Shown here: in pieces, positions 43,889 to 52,664 of the stretch
Layout of the letters: the number at the start of each line of letters is the position of its first letter
Numbering within the stretch: the first letter of the stretch is position 1
Assembly: GCF_013167215.1 (NCBI RefSeq)
Contig: NZ_JABJWY010000035.1
Location: 217,753-281,752 of the forward strand
DNA from: Sphingobacterium prati
GTDB lineage: Bacteria > Bacteroidota > Bacteroidia > Sphingobacteriales > Sphingobacteriaceae
Direction of reading: 5' to 3'
Length of the DNA: 64,000 nucleotides
Made by a program: the position numbers and the translations under genes
The notes under the pieces: model-generated
What the model saw: the letters and a program-made list of their open reading frames with translations, nothing else
What the model was told of the DNA's origin: nothing
Database searches by the model: none

Positions 43889-44671
43889 TTAATGTTGAAT
43901 AAATGCAGATGGCCGGTAGCCCAGGACAGCATAGAAACTATTGGTAAACGCCTGCAGACTTTGATAACCTACTTTATAGGCGATTTGGGATATTGTCAGC
44001 TCGCCCATACTTAAAAGCTCAAGGCTTTTAATGATCCGAAGCAATTGTTGGTATTTGACAAGTGTCATTCCCGTTTCTTTTTTAAATAGACGCTCTATGG
44101 TACGCAAGGATAGATTGGATAATAATGCAATGTCCTCCATCTTGATGGCGTGGGTATAGTGATCATGGAGGTGGTCTAAAACTGTCTGTAGTCTATTCTC
44201 ACTGGGCAACGTAATTTCTAAATGCAATAATCGGGCTCCAAAAGCAGGTAGTTCGTTGAGGAGTGCACGGAGGAAAATTCTTTCGTGTTCATTCTCTTCC
44301 GTCAATTTTGACCATTTTTCCGCATACAGAATCATTTCCCTTAATACCCTTGGAGCCGCGAATATTTGGACCTTATCAAAAAATGAGTCTTCTTCTTCGT
44401 CGATATCAAAAAAAAGGATCATTAGCTTAATGCTTTCCGAATGCGAATTGGTCTTATGTAAAGCATTTGAGGGAACCCACGCTACGTGATTTTGGGGAAG
44501 TAGGTACATTTTTCCTGCCACGGTAAGGTATTGAAAACCTTGCTCGACATAAATCAGCTGCGCTTTTTGATGCGTATGTAATGCGTTATCATGAATCCAG
44601 TTTTCTTCAAACCAGACAAAATTTGATTTTTTTATCCTCTCAATTGTCTCAATATGATTCGAACAGCCCAT
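43889..44671 (-). CDS. AraC-family regulator (cupin sensor; NimR-like)
   Basis: A 260-aa protein. An N-terminal cupin-like domain (about residues 10-150, HTHQKAQLIYVEQG and ALHKTNS) is followed by a two-HTH AraC domain (about 165-258, MEDIALLSNLSLRTIERLFKKETG and ISQIAYKVGYQS). It is divergent from a CynX/NimT-type exporter, the same arrangement as nimR and nimT in E. coli, so it probably controls that exporter. Start set at the ATG ending at 44671; a longer frame to 44740 adds a non-conserved tail. Confidence 0.85.
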   Translation of the reverse strand: MGCSNHIETIERIKKSNFVWFEENWIHDNALHTHQKAQLIYVEQGFQYLTVAGKMYLLPQNHVAWVPSNALHKTNSHSESIKLMILFFDIDEEEDSFFDKVQIFAAPRVLREMILYAEKWSKLTEENEHERIFLRALLNELPAFGARLLHLEITLPSENRLQTVLDHLHDHYTHAIKMEDIALLSNLSLRTIERLFKKETGMTLVKYQQLLRIIKSLELLSMGELTISQIAYKVGYQSLQAFTNSFYAVLGYRPSAFIQH

Positions 44672-44834
44672 GTCGTTATAAATTAAATCAATGGCAAATT
44701 TAATTAAATAACTGAATATATCTTTGCGACAGATTACCACCGTAGAAGATCTACAAAGATTTATTCCTGCTTAATTGCGGATTGGTTTCATCTATTAAAA
44801 ATGGTGCTTTATGCACAGGAATTAAGTAATTTCT

Positions 44835-46043
44835 ATGAATAGTAATATGCAAAAGTCAAACGCGGTTCCCTGGAGTTGGCTATCTGTAATGGTCGTTATT
44901 TTGGTATCTACGAATCTTAGATCACCGATCACAGCTGTAGGGCCAGTATTGGGACAAATCAGTAACAGTCTCGCATTGGATAGTTTTCAAAGCAGCCTAT
45001 TGACTGCGATTCCTCTTTTTATGTTTGCGACTTGCTCGATCGCCGTGAGTAAGTTTTCCCATTTTCAGGGGATGCATCGTTTTTTGTCGTTTGGGCTGAT
45101 TATTCTTGCCCTTGGCGTCATTGCCAGGGTATGGGGGGATCTAGGCTCTTTATTTGTGGGTTCCGTTATGATCGGATTAGGGATCTGTGTGGGCAATGTG
45201 GTGGCTCCGGGTTATATTAAAATCTGTTTTCCAAATCATATCGGACTGATGACGGGAATTTTTGCCGTAGCAATGAATCTGACCGCGGCATTTGCATCGG
45301 GCTTTAGTCTACGTATTGGGGAATGGACAGGATTAGGATGGAGGGGTTCCTTGGGACTATGGGTCCTGTTAGCCGTATTGGCTATTATTGCTGTCTTTTT
45401 TGATCAATTGGATAAATCTAAAGATGTTGCTGCTATCCAAAAACAGCAATCGCAGACTGCAGTCGGGCATATTTTCAGATCGAGATTGGCTTGGTATATC
45501 AGTATATTTATGGGTACTCAATCATTGGTTTATTATAGCCTGATTTCCTGGTTACCTAAGGTGTTGGTCGACTATGGTATGGCTTCCAAAGATACCGGTT
45601 GGTCGTTATTTTTGATCCAGATTGCAATGATTCCCGTTATGTTTGTCGGCCCCATTATCGCACACCGGATGAAAGACCAGCGGTTGATGGCTGTTGTTGT
45701 TGCCGCTGGCATGCTAGGCAGTATAGTGATCTTCTTTTCATTTAAGCTTGAGGGAATTTATGTTGCGGCTGTGTTGCTGGGACTTTCCAATGGCTTGTCT
45801 TTTAGCCTTTCCATTCTCTTTTTTAGCTTAAGGGCAAAAACTACGGCAAATGCAATTAAAATTTCGGGAATGGCACAGTCGGTCGGTTATCTGATTGCAG
45901 CATTTGGCCTACCGATTTTTGGAAAACTCCACGAGTTTGACTCCTCCTGGAATTACTCTTTTTATTTTCTTGCCGGTAGCATTATCCTCCTGTTGATTAC
46001 AGGGATAAAAGCAGCGGAGAGCAAATTCGTAGAAGAATCTTGA
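44835..46043 (+). CDS. MFS transporter, CynX/NimT family
   Basis: A 402-aa membrane protein with about 12 helices. The start STNLRSPITAVGPVLGQI is a strong signature of the CynX/NimT branch of the MFS, which includes the cyanate transporter and the 2-nitroimidazole exporter. Further family segments are GICVGNVVAPGYIK and SISILFFSLRAKT-like (SLSILFFSLRAKT). It is divergent from the AraC regulator and ends at a strong terminator. Substrate unknown. Confidence 0.88.
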   Translation: MNSNMQKSNAVPWSWLSVMVVILVSTNLRSPITAVGPVLGQISNSLALDSFQSSLLTAIPLFMFATCSIAVSKFSHFQGMHRFLSFGLIILALGVIARVWGDLGSLFVGSVMIGLGICVGNVVAPGYIKICFPNHIGLMTGIFAVAMNLTAAFASGFSLRIGEWTGLGWRGSLGLWVLLAVLAIIAVFFDQLDKSKDVAAIQKQQSQTAVGHIFRSRLAWYISIFMGTQSLVYYSLISWLPKVLVDYGMASKDTGWSLFLIQIAMIPVMFVGPIIAHRMKDQRLMAVVVAAGMLGSIVIFFSFKLEGIYVAAVLLGLSNGLSFSLSILFFSLRAKTTANAIKISGMAQSVGYLIAAFGLPIFGKLHEFDSSWNYSFYFLAGSIILLLITGIKAAESKFVEES

Positions 46044-46062
46044 GACAGTGAAAAAAGTATTT

Positions 46063-46114
46063 CGCAAAAACATAAGGCCCGATATGTTAACATATCGGGC
46101 CTTATGTTTTTGCG
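46063..46114. terminator. Perfect 52-bp palindromic bidirectional terminator
   Basis: Two 26-bp arms meet at TT|AA with no mismatch (core AAGGCCCGATATG/CATATCGGGCCTT). A-run on the left and T-run on the right make it work in both directions. It separates the MFS gene from the convergent CocE/NonD hydrolase gene. Confidence 0.85.
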
Positions 46115-46157
46115 AGGGGCTTATTTTCGCTATAAGGTATCCAGTGATCGGCTATCC

Positions 46158-48017
46158 TTAATCTTTTAAGATATCAAATTCGATATAGGTCGCATTATTG
46201 ACATCATGAAAAATACGCTGTGTAGCCTTACGGAAGTCAGCTTTTGTTGCTGTATAGGGTTCCATAAATACTTGAGGATTTCGTTCAGCCAATGGGAACC
46301 ATGAGTTTTGTACCTGCACCATGATACGATGTCCCTTTTTAAAGGTGTGGGCAACATCGGGCATAACGAAATCTACTTTTTCCACCATGCCCGGTGTCAA
46401 TGGCTGCGGTTTATCGAAGCCATTTCGATATTTTCCCGCCATGATTTCTCCTCTGACCATCATCTGATATCCCGCCATCGGTTTCCCATCAAAACTCGGC
46501 GCTTCGTTGGGGTACACATCGATGAGTTTAACAATATAATCCGCATCGGTGCCTGTTGAAGCTACTTTTAGAAAATTCTTGATTGGCCCGACAATGGTGA
46601 TATCTTCCGTCAATGGTGCTGTCTGATAGACCATGACGTCTGGACGACTGGCTGCAAAGCGCTGATCATCGACCATATACTCGCGGGTGCGATTCTGGAT
46701 TAATCCGCCTTGGTGCGGAACCGGTTTGTTGGGATCCGTTACATATTCATCCCATGAATCTGTGCGTTGGACTTTCTCAAAACCAAGTTTACCCTGTGGC
46801 TGAAAATAAAGTTTTTTGGTCTCAACATTCTTCGGTGGCCATTGTTCGAATTGTTTCCATTCATTACTTCCGGAAATGAAGATATTGGCCTCGGCAGGAG
46901 AGAAACTGCCTTCTTGTTTTAAATAATGACTGAAAAATGGCTGTTCAAATTTTTCCTGATAGGTGATACTTGTTTTTTTCTCAAATTGGACGTCACCCAG
47001 GTAATCTCCTGCTGCACGTACCCAGCCACCATGATACCAGGGACCCGCAACAAGAATTGAATTGTTTGTTTTGCTCTTTTCTTCAATGGATTGATAGGTT
47101 TTAAATGTTCCGTAAGCATCCTCCGCATCGAAAAATCCGCCAACAACCATGACTGCCGGTTTCACGTCTTGTAGATAATTGGTGACGACACGGGTTTTCC
47201 AGAAGTCATCGTAATTAGGATGCTTAAAGAGGTTATTCCAGAATTGGACAGAGTCTCCAAAATATTTTTCTTTGAGTTCTCTGGCAGTTCCGGCTTCAAG
47301 GAAAAAATTATATTTATCCACTTCGTTGATCTGAATCTTACTGTTAAATTGATCCGGCGTAATTGGTTTGGGGCGTGGAACACCAAAGGTCGACATAAAT
47401 GTGAAAGCATCCTGTAAGAATAAGACACCATTGTGGTGAAAATCATCACCGATAAACCAATCGGTTACTGGAGCCTGTGGCGAAACAGCTTTGAGGCTTG
47501 GGTGTGTCTTGACTAATCCGACAGTAGAGTAGAATCCTGGATAAGAGATACCATAAAGACCTGCTTTACCATTGTAGTTCTTCAGGTTCTTCTGTAACCA
47601 TTCCAATGCATCATAAGTGTCTGTGCTTTCATCAATCGCTTTTTTATCTTTACTGGGATTTGTGGGACGAACATCTTCAAAATCACCTTCACTCATCCAT
47701 TTTCCACGAACATCTTGGTAGACAAAGATATATCCGTCCCGCATCATTGCAGGAAAGTTGCCCAAACTTTTTTTGTATTCGTTTTGTCCATAAGGGCTCA
47801 CCGTGTAGGGAGTGCGATTCAGTAGAAGAGGATATTTCCTGGATTTGTCTTTGGGGCTGTAGATCACGGTAAACAATTTCTTGCCATCTCTCATCGGAAC
47901 CTTTACTTCGTTTTTTTCATAATGATCCCGAACATAAGCAGAATCTGCGGTCGTCTGTGCATGTAATTTGCTTCCAGTTAATAGGGCTAAAGCCAGAAAC
48001 GAAACTGTAGTTTTCAT
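46158..48017 (-). CDS. CocE/NonD-family hydrolase (alpha-amino acid ester hydrolase-like), secreted
   Basis: A 619-aa protein with a Sec signal (MKTTVSFLALALLTGSKLHA then QTT). The N-terminal alpha/beta-hydrolase domain holds the nucleophile elbow GLYGISYPGFYS and the oxyanion-site Tyr in NRTPYTVSPYG. A helical cap and a C-terminal jelly-roll domain (from about residue 440) complete the X-Pro dipeptidyl-peptidase/CocE layout. Similar enzymes hydrolyse or transfer acyl groups of amino acid esters and beta-lactams, and others are dipeptidases. Substrate uncertain. Monocistronic. Confidence 0.88.
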   Translation of the reverse strand: MKTTVSFLALALLTGSKLHAQTTADSAYVRDHYEKNEVKVPMRDGKKLFTVIYSPKDKSRKYPLLLNRTPYTVSPYGQNEYKKSLGNFPAMMRDGYIFVYQDVRGKWMSEGDFEDVRPTNPSKDKKAIDESTDTYDALEWLQKNLKNYNGKAGLYGISYPGFYSTVGLVKTHPSLKAVSPQAPVTDWFIGDDFHHNGVLFLQDAFTFMSTFGVPRPKPITPDQFNSKIQINEVDKYNFFLEAGTARELKEKYFGDSVQFWNNLFKHPNYDDFWKTRVVTNYLQDVKPAVMVVGGFFDAEDAYGTFKTYQSIEEKSKTNNSILVAGPWYHGGWVRAAGDYLGDVQFEKKTSITYQEKFEQPFFSHYLKQEGSFSPAEANIFISGSNEWKQFEQWPPKNVETKKLYFQPQGKLGFEKVQRTDSWDEYVTDPNKPVPHQGGLIQNRTREYMVDDQRFAASRPDVMVYQTAPLTEDITIVGPIKNFLKVASTGTDADYIVKLIDVYPNEAPSFDGKPMAGYQMMVRGEIMAGKYRNGFDKPQPLTPGMVEKVDFVMPDVAHTFKKGHRIMVQVQNSWFPLAERNPQVFMEPYTATKADFRKATQRIFHDVNNATYIEFDILKD

Positions 48018-48569
48018 TTAAATAGTTATTTAGGAATGTTGATTGATCATGGTATACATGAATTCATTACATTCAGTTTGTTTTCAATGTGGATGTAGCT
48101 GTCATGAGCAAATTATTTTCGGTTTGTTAGCTGATTGAGCTCACGATGGTTTCATCAATTATCAGCCTAAAGGTAACGCTCCCGAAATCATTTTCCAATT
48201 TTATTGTCATATTTATATAGAATGGAAAAAGAAAAATTGACCAATTTTTTAGAAAGAATAACTTTTTTTGAATTGTATTTGGATTAGTTTTTTAATGTTA
48301 ATATATTGAGTAAAATTAGTTACAGTTATATTTCATTTTTGAAGGTGTGGTCAAATAGCTTAAATTTCAATTAGATGGGTGATGTTCGTTTAGTTTACTC
48401 ATTTATCATCTTATTTTATTTTATCTCATAATGAGTTTTGAAAAAGCAATTGTCACGATTTTATAAATTAAGTGACGAGCAATATGAAATATGTTTTTTT
48501 AAGCTAATTTTAAGAATTATTTTATCATAAAACATCAATTAAATAACAAATTAAGTATATAGAATTAAT
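48018..48569. other. Long A/T-rich spacer before the inositol-phosphate synthase gene
   Basis: 552 bp with no gene-like frame on either strand. It must hold the divergent promoters of the hydrolase and of ino1. Several near-matches to TAnnTTTG occur, but I cannot choose one. No repeat or riboswitch-like structure recognised. Confidence 0.4.
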
Positions 48570-49898
48570 ATGGGACAACAAGTGAAAGATGCCAATGGTA
48601 AATTGGGTATTCTTATTCCAGGATTGGGTGCTGTGGCTACAACATTGATCGCTGGTGTGGCATCTATAAACAAAGGTTTTTCAAAACCGATAGGTTCTGT
48701 TTCTCAATTGAGCAGAATTCGTTTGGGTAAGCGCACAGAGAATAGAAATCCATTAATCAAGGATTTTGTCCCTTTGGCAAAGTTAGAAGATGTGGTTTTT
48801 GGTGGTTGGGATGTCTATGAGGATAATGTCTATGAGGCAGCGTCAAAAGCACAAGTATTGGAGCAGGGTCAACTTGATGCCGTTAAAGCGGAATTGGAAG
48901 CAATTCAACCTATGAAAGCTGTGTTTGATCGCAATTTTGTTAAAAATTTGGATGGCACGCACATTAAAACGGAAAAAACACGTCGCGAGTTGGCCGATGC
49001 CGTACAACGTGATATCCGTGAATTTAAAGAAAAAAACGGCTTAGACCGTGTCGTATTGGTATGGTGTGGTTCTACTGAACGTTATATCGAAACGAACGAA
49101 GCTTTTTCAACAATTGCAAAATTAGAAGAAGCTTTGGATAATGACGATCAACGCATTCCACCAAGCATGATTTATTGTTATGCGGCTATCAAAGAAGGGG
49201 CTCCTTACGTCAATGGTGCGCCAAACTTAACATGTGATGTTCCTGCTATTGTGGAATTAGCTCATGAACACGGTGTCGCAATTGCCGGGAAAGATTTCAA
49301 AACAGGTCAAACATTGATGAAAACAATCGTGGCTCCTGGTCTTCAAGCAAGAGCACTTGGTGTCGAAGGTTGGTTCTCTACAAACATTTTGGGTAACCGC
49401 GATGGGTTGGTATTGGATGATCCAGAAAATTTCAAAACAAAAGAGGTTTCTAAATTATCTGTATTGGAAGAAATCTTAGATGCGAAAAAGAATCCAGAAT
49501 TATATGGTGATTTATACCATAAAGTACGGATCAATTATTACCCACCTCACGGAGATAACAAAGAGTCTTGGGATAATATCGATATCTTTGGGTGGTTAGG
49601 TTACAAAATGCAAATCAAAATCAATTTCTTGTGTCGTGATTCGATTTTGGCAGCTCCAGTTGCTTTAGATTTGGCGTTATTTATTGATTTGGCACAACGT
49701 GCTGGTATGTCAGGTATCCAAGAGTGGTTGTCTTTCTATTTGAAATCGCCACAAACTGCACCAGGTTTACCTCCTGAACATGATATCTTCAAACAATTAA
49801 TGAAGTTACAAAATACCTTGCGCCACATTATGGGCGAGGACTTGATTACGCACTTGGGATTAGATTATTACCAAGAGTTAGTCGATAGTATTCAATAA
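48570..49898 (+). CDS. ino1: myo-Inositol-1-phosphate synthase
   Basis: A 442-aa enzyme that converts glucose-6-phosphate to inositol-1-phosphate using NAD. The Rossmann start is LGILIPGLGAVATTL, and core catalytic segments are AGKDFKTGQTLMKT, GWFSTNILGNRDG and INFLCRDSILAAPVALDL, each matching the MIPS family. Length fits bacterial MIPS. It is the first gene of an inositol-lipid-type cluster, but it is followed by its own terminator and a promoter for the next gene, so it may be expressed separately. Confidence 0.95.
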   Translation: MGQQVKDANGKLGILIPGLGAVATTLIAGVASINKGFSKPIGSVSQLSRIRLGKRTENRNPLIKDFVPLAKLEDVVFGGWDVYEDNVYEAASKAQVLEQGQLDAVKAELEAIQPMKAVFDRNFVKNLDGTHIKTEKTRRELADAVQRDIREFKEKNGLDRVVLVWCGSTERYIETNEAFSTIAKLEEALDNDDQRIPPSMIYCYAAIKEGAPYVNGAPNLTCDVPAIVELAHEHGVAIAGKDFKTGQTLMKTIVAPGLQARALGVEGWFSTNILGNRDGLVLDDPENFKTKEVSKLSVLEEILDAKKNPELYGDLYHKVRINYYPPHGDNKESWDNIDIFGWLGYKMQIKINFLCRDSILAAPVALDLALFIDLAQRAGMSGIQEWLSFYLKSPQTAPGLPPEHDIFKQLMKLQNTLRHIMGEDLITHLGLDYYQELVDSIQ

Positions 49899-49910
49899 AT
49901 TACCTTTAAA

Positions 49911-49950
49911 AAAAGGGGAACAATTGCTTTAGTAATTCTTCCCCTTTTTC
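49911..49950 (+). terminator. Terminator of ino1
   Basis: An 11-bp stem AAAAAGGGGAA/TTCCCCTTTTT with an 18-base loop and a T-run, 12 bases after the ino1 stop. The A-run on the left could also terminate the other strand. Confidence 0.8.
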
Positions 49951-50019
49951 TTCCTGATAATTATTTTTTGGATACAGATTCTCTATTGAAAAAATAGCGT
50001 AGAGATGCTGGTAAATAAT

Positions 50020-50048
50020 TGTCTGGCAATAACCTCTGTAAACTTTTG
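50020..50048 (+). promoter_or_regulatory. Candidate promoter of the inositol-lipid operon
   Basis: TTG (50020-50022), 18-bp spacer, AACTTTTG (50041-50048; one mismatch to TAnnTTTG). Its end overlaps the GCGTTTGCAAACGC palindrome. Confidence 0.4.
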
Positions 50049-50061
50049 CGTTTGCAAACGC
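50048..50061. promoter_or_regulatory. 14-bp palindromic operator-like site
   Basis: GCGTTTGCAAACGC is a perfect palindrome at the expected transcription start of the downstream operon. Its form resembles LacI-family operators. No such regulator gene is in the window. Confidence 0.5.
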
Positions 50062-50091
50062 TAAGATGGTGACGGGGGTTTTACTTTTTTA

Positions 50092-50832
50092 ATGAATGAT
50101 TTTATTTTGCAATTAGAAGGAATGGAATTTGCTATCATTGCGGCGGGAGAAGGATCTCGATTGCGAAAAGAGGGGTTTAATTTACCTAAACCCTTGCTAC
50201 CCTTACATGGAGTTCCATTAATTGAACGATTGATTCGCGTTTTTGCTAAAGAAGGTGCGCGGCAAGTGCATGTTATTATCAACAGACAATCACCCGAATT
50301 GAAGACATTTTTAACGCATACAGCTTTTGAACTTCCCATCATCCTGATCGAGGAGGATACACCTAGTTCTTTGCACAGTTTTGCCTTATTGATCAAAAGC
50401 AATCCGGCTTGGACTTCCTGTTGTCTGACGACCACAGATACTGTTTTCAGACCTAATGAATTTCATGGATACCTAACGGCTTTCCATCAGAGGGTAGAGG
50501 CAGATGCTTTTATGGCTGTCACACCATTTGTGGATGACGAGAGCCCTCTTTATGTAAATACAGACAATGCATTAAACGTAGAAGCATTTTTGGATAAGGC
50601 GACAGCAGAAACAAAATTTGTTTCGGGTGGTATTTATTGCTTTCGCAAAGCTGCGCTGGACTGTGCACGCCGTTCTGTTGCTGCAGGGAACTCCAGAATG
50701 CGTAACTTTCAACGTGCGCTTTTGGAAAACGATTTGCGGGTTAAAGCATTTGTATTTGAGAAAGTAGTGGATATTGACCACTTAAAAGACCGTATTGTAG
50801 CGGAACAATTTTTGAGTGAGGAAGTTAGTTAG
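50092..50832 (+). CDS. Sugar-phosphate-type nucleotidyltransferase (possible inositol-phosphate cytidylyltransferase)
   Basis: A 246-aa NTP transferase. The signature is AAGEGSRLRKEGFNLPKPLL (nucleotide loop and PKP). A later metal-site Asp occurs in TTTDTVF. Archaea and thermophilic bacteria use such an enzyme to make CDP-inositol for a CDP-alcohol transferase; here it lies between inositol-phosphate synthase and such a transferase, so a CTP:inositol-1-phosphate role is a fair guess. The ATG at 50122 (MEFAIIAAGEG) is an alternative start. Confidence 0.75.
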   Translation: MNDFILQLEGMEFAIIAAGEGSRLRKEGFNLPKPLLPLHGVPLIERLIRVFAKEGARQVHVIINRQSPELKTFLTHTAFELPIILIEEDTPSSLHSFALLIKSNPAWTSCCLTTTDTVFRPNEFHGYLTAFHQRVEADAFMAVTPFVDDESPLYVNTDNALNVEAFLDKATAETKFVSGGIYCFRKAALDCARRSVAAGNSRMRNFQRALLENDLRVKAFVFEKVVDIDHLKDRIVAEQFLSEEVS

Positions 50833-50836
50833 TAAG

Positions 50837-51730
50837 ATGAGCGAAATGATTTCTATTTTAGGCGTGACGCGTAAAAACCGCTTTTCACCCAATCATGTGG
50901 GTAATGATGCTGCAATATTTAATGAAGTTGTGCTAAAATTGACTGAAAAAGGCGCGGCAGTTGAAATTTGTAATGAGGATGAATTCTTGGCTTCTGATTC
51001 TGTCAAACAAGAAAATATCCTGACTATGGGAAGAACAAAAACATTGGTTAAGAAGTTGCAATCTCTTCAAAATAATGGTGTTCATGTATTGAATTCGGGG
51101 TTTGGTATTGAAAATTGTTTTCGAAAAAACATGACACTCAAGTTGTTGGATGGCGGAGTTCCTTATCCAAAAAGTATTGTGATCTCTACAGTCGCGGATA
51201 TCCAGTCAATATTTGAAAAGCTGAAAGGAAAAGGTGTCTGGATCAAACGTGGTGATTTCCATGCTATCCATAAAGAAGACGTGACCTTTGCGGCCAGTCT
51301 CAAAGAAGCCCAGCATATCTTAAACGAATATGCGCTTCGGGGGATTAAGGAGGCGGTGATCTCCGAACATTTGGCCGGAGATTTATTAAAGTTTTATGCG
51401 GTTAGGGATACCGATTTCTTTTTTCACTTTTATCCCTATGAGCATAATCATCATAAATATGATCTATATGAACAAATTAATGATGGAGTTGTCCATTTCC
51501 CATTTGATTTGGCCAGCTTAAAGCAAGCGGCGAATCGCGCAGCGGAAGTATTGGATGTCCATATCTATGGCGGTGATGTGATTATCGATTCAAACGGCGA
51601 TTTTCATATTATTGATCTAAATGATTGGCCGAGCTTCGCGCCATGTCGGGCTGAAGCAGCCGAAGCCATTGCGCAAATGGTTTACCATAAATTTACTGAA
51701 AAGAACCAAAATGCAGAGAGAACAAGTTAA
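50837..51730 (+). CDS. ATP-grasp-family ligase in the inositol-lipid cluster
   Basis: A 297-aa protein with an ATP-grasp-like fold of the RimK type. An N-terminal pre-ATP-grasp region (TMGRTKTLVKKLQSLQ) is followed by an ATP-binding Lys segment (KGVWIKRGDFHAI), VISEHLAGDLLKFYAVRD and the metal-binding C-terminus DVIIDSNGDFHIIDLNDWPSF. Such enzymes join a carboxylate to an amine or hydroxyl. It starts 4 bases after the NTP transferase stop and overlaps the CDP-alcohol transferase gene by 20 bases. It may attach an amino acid or another acid to an inositol lipid, which is inference. Confidence 0.7.
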   Translation: MSEMISILGVTRKNRFSPNHVGNDAAIFNEVVLKLTEKGAAVEICNEDEFLASDSVKQENILTMGRTKTLVKKLQSLQNNGVHVLNSGFGIENCFRKNMTLKLLDGGVPYPKSIVISTVADIQSIFEKLKGKGVWIKRGDFHAIHKEDVTFAASLKEAQHILNEYALRGIKEAVISEHLAGDLLKFYAVRDTDFFFHFYPYEHNHHKYDLYEQINDGVVHFPFDLASLKQAANRAAEVLDVHIYGGDVIIDSNGDFHIIDLNDWPSFAPCRAEAAEAIAQMVYHKFTEKNQNAERTS

Positions 51731-52664
51731 TGTAGTTGACGAAGAGAATTTGAGTGCGTTCGAACAATCGTTAAAATCCAACGATACAGAGGAGAAAATA
51801 GACATCTGGTTTTACAGACCAATCGGATTTCGTATTGCACAAATATGCGCTAAAATCGGGATTACACCCAATGCAGTGACTATCATAAGTATTTTCTTTG
51901 GTGTTGCGGCGGGTATACTATTTTATTACGGAGATTTATGGATCAATGTAATCGGGATGTTGCTGTTAATCTTCGCGAACTCATTGGATAGCGCAGATGG
52001 GCAATTGGCGCGAATGACAGATAATAAAAGTCGTTTTGGTCGTATTTTGGATGGTTTTGCTGGTGATTTTTGGTTTGCTTCCATTCATATAGCCATTTGT
52101 TTGCGTAGTATAAATGAAGGCTGGCCAGACTGGCTGTGGATATTTTGTATCCTTGCCGGTGTGTCTCATATGATACAATCTGCAATGGCTGATTATTATC
52201 GTAATGTCCACCTCTTTTTTATCAAAGGGAAAGCTGGCAGTGAGTTAGATAATACGCGGGATCTAAAAATTGATTACGATGCGCTGTCCTGGAAGAAGAA
52301 CTTTTTCAGCAAATTTGTGTTAAACGGTTACATGGGCTACACCCGAAATCAGGAGAAGTTGTCACCAAGATTACAGAAGTTATTACATATTGTCAAATCT
52401 CGCTATAAAGATGATTTACCAAAACAATTGATGGTTGATTTTAGAATAAAAAATAAGCCGTTGATGAAATACACTAATATTGTACAGTTCAATACCAGGG
52501 TTATCTTTCTCTTTGTTTGGTTGTTTATCGGTCAACCATGGATTTACTTTTTCTTTGACATGTTTGTATTAAATCCGATCTTAGTCTATATGTGCAATAG
52601 ACAGGAAAAGGTAAGTGGTTATTTTGTTGATAAGTTAACAAACGATCCAACGTATGGGGAGTAA
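51711..52664 (+). CDS. CDP-alcohol phosphatidyltransferase-family membrane enzyme
   Basis: A 317-aa membrane protein. The family motif D-x2-DG-x2-AR-x8-G-x3-D is present (DSADGQLARMTDNKSRFGRI, then LD), but the last Asp falls one residue late: LDGFAGD has D at +5 instead of the usual +4. About six hydrophobic helices. Start at the ATG at 51711, inside the end of the ATP-grasp gene. With inositol-phosphate synthase nearby it probably moves inositol phosphate or CDP-inositol to a lipid acceptor. It overlaps the next gene by 11 bases. Confidence 0.8.
   Translation: MQREQVNVVDEENLSAFEQSLKSNDTEEKIDIWFYRPIGFRIAQICAKIGITPNAVTIISIFFGVAAGILFYYGDLWINVIGMLLLIFANSLDSADGQLARMTDNKSRFGRILDGFAGDFWFASIHIAICLRSINEGWPDWLWIFCILAGVSHMIQSAMADYYRNVHLFFIKGKAGSELDNTRDLKIDYDALSWKKNFFSKFVLNGYMGYTRNQEKLSPRLQKLLHIVKSRYKDDLPKQLMVDFRIKNKPLMKYTNIVQFNTRVIFLFVWLFIGQPWIYFFFDMFVLNPILVYMCNRQEKVSGYFVDKLTNDPTYGE

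Noticed and set aside
48050..48060. GGTATACATG near the hydrolase gene resembling the GntR operator
   Set aside because: Only the GTATAC core matches, the flanks do not, and it is far from the regulator's locus.
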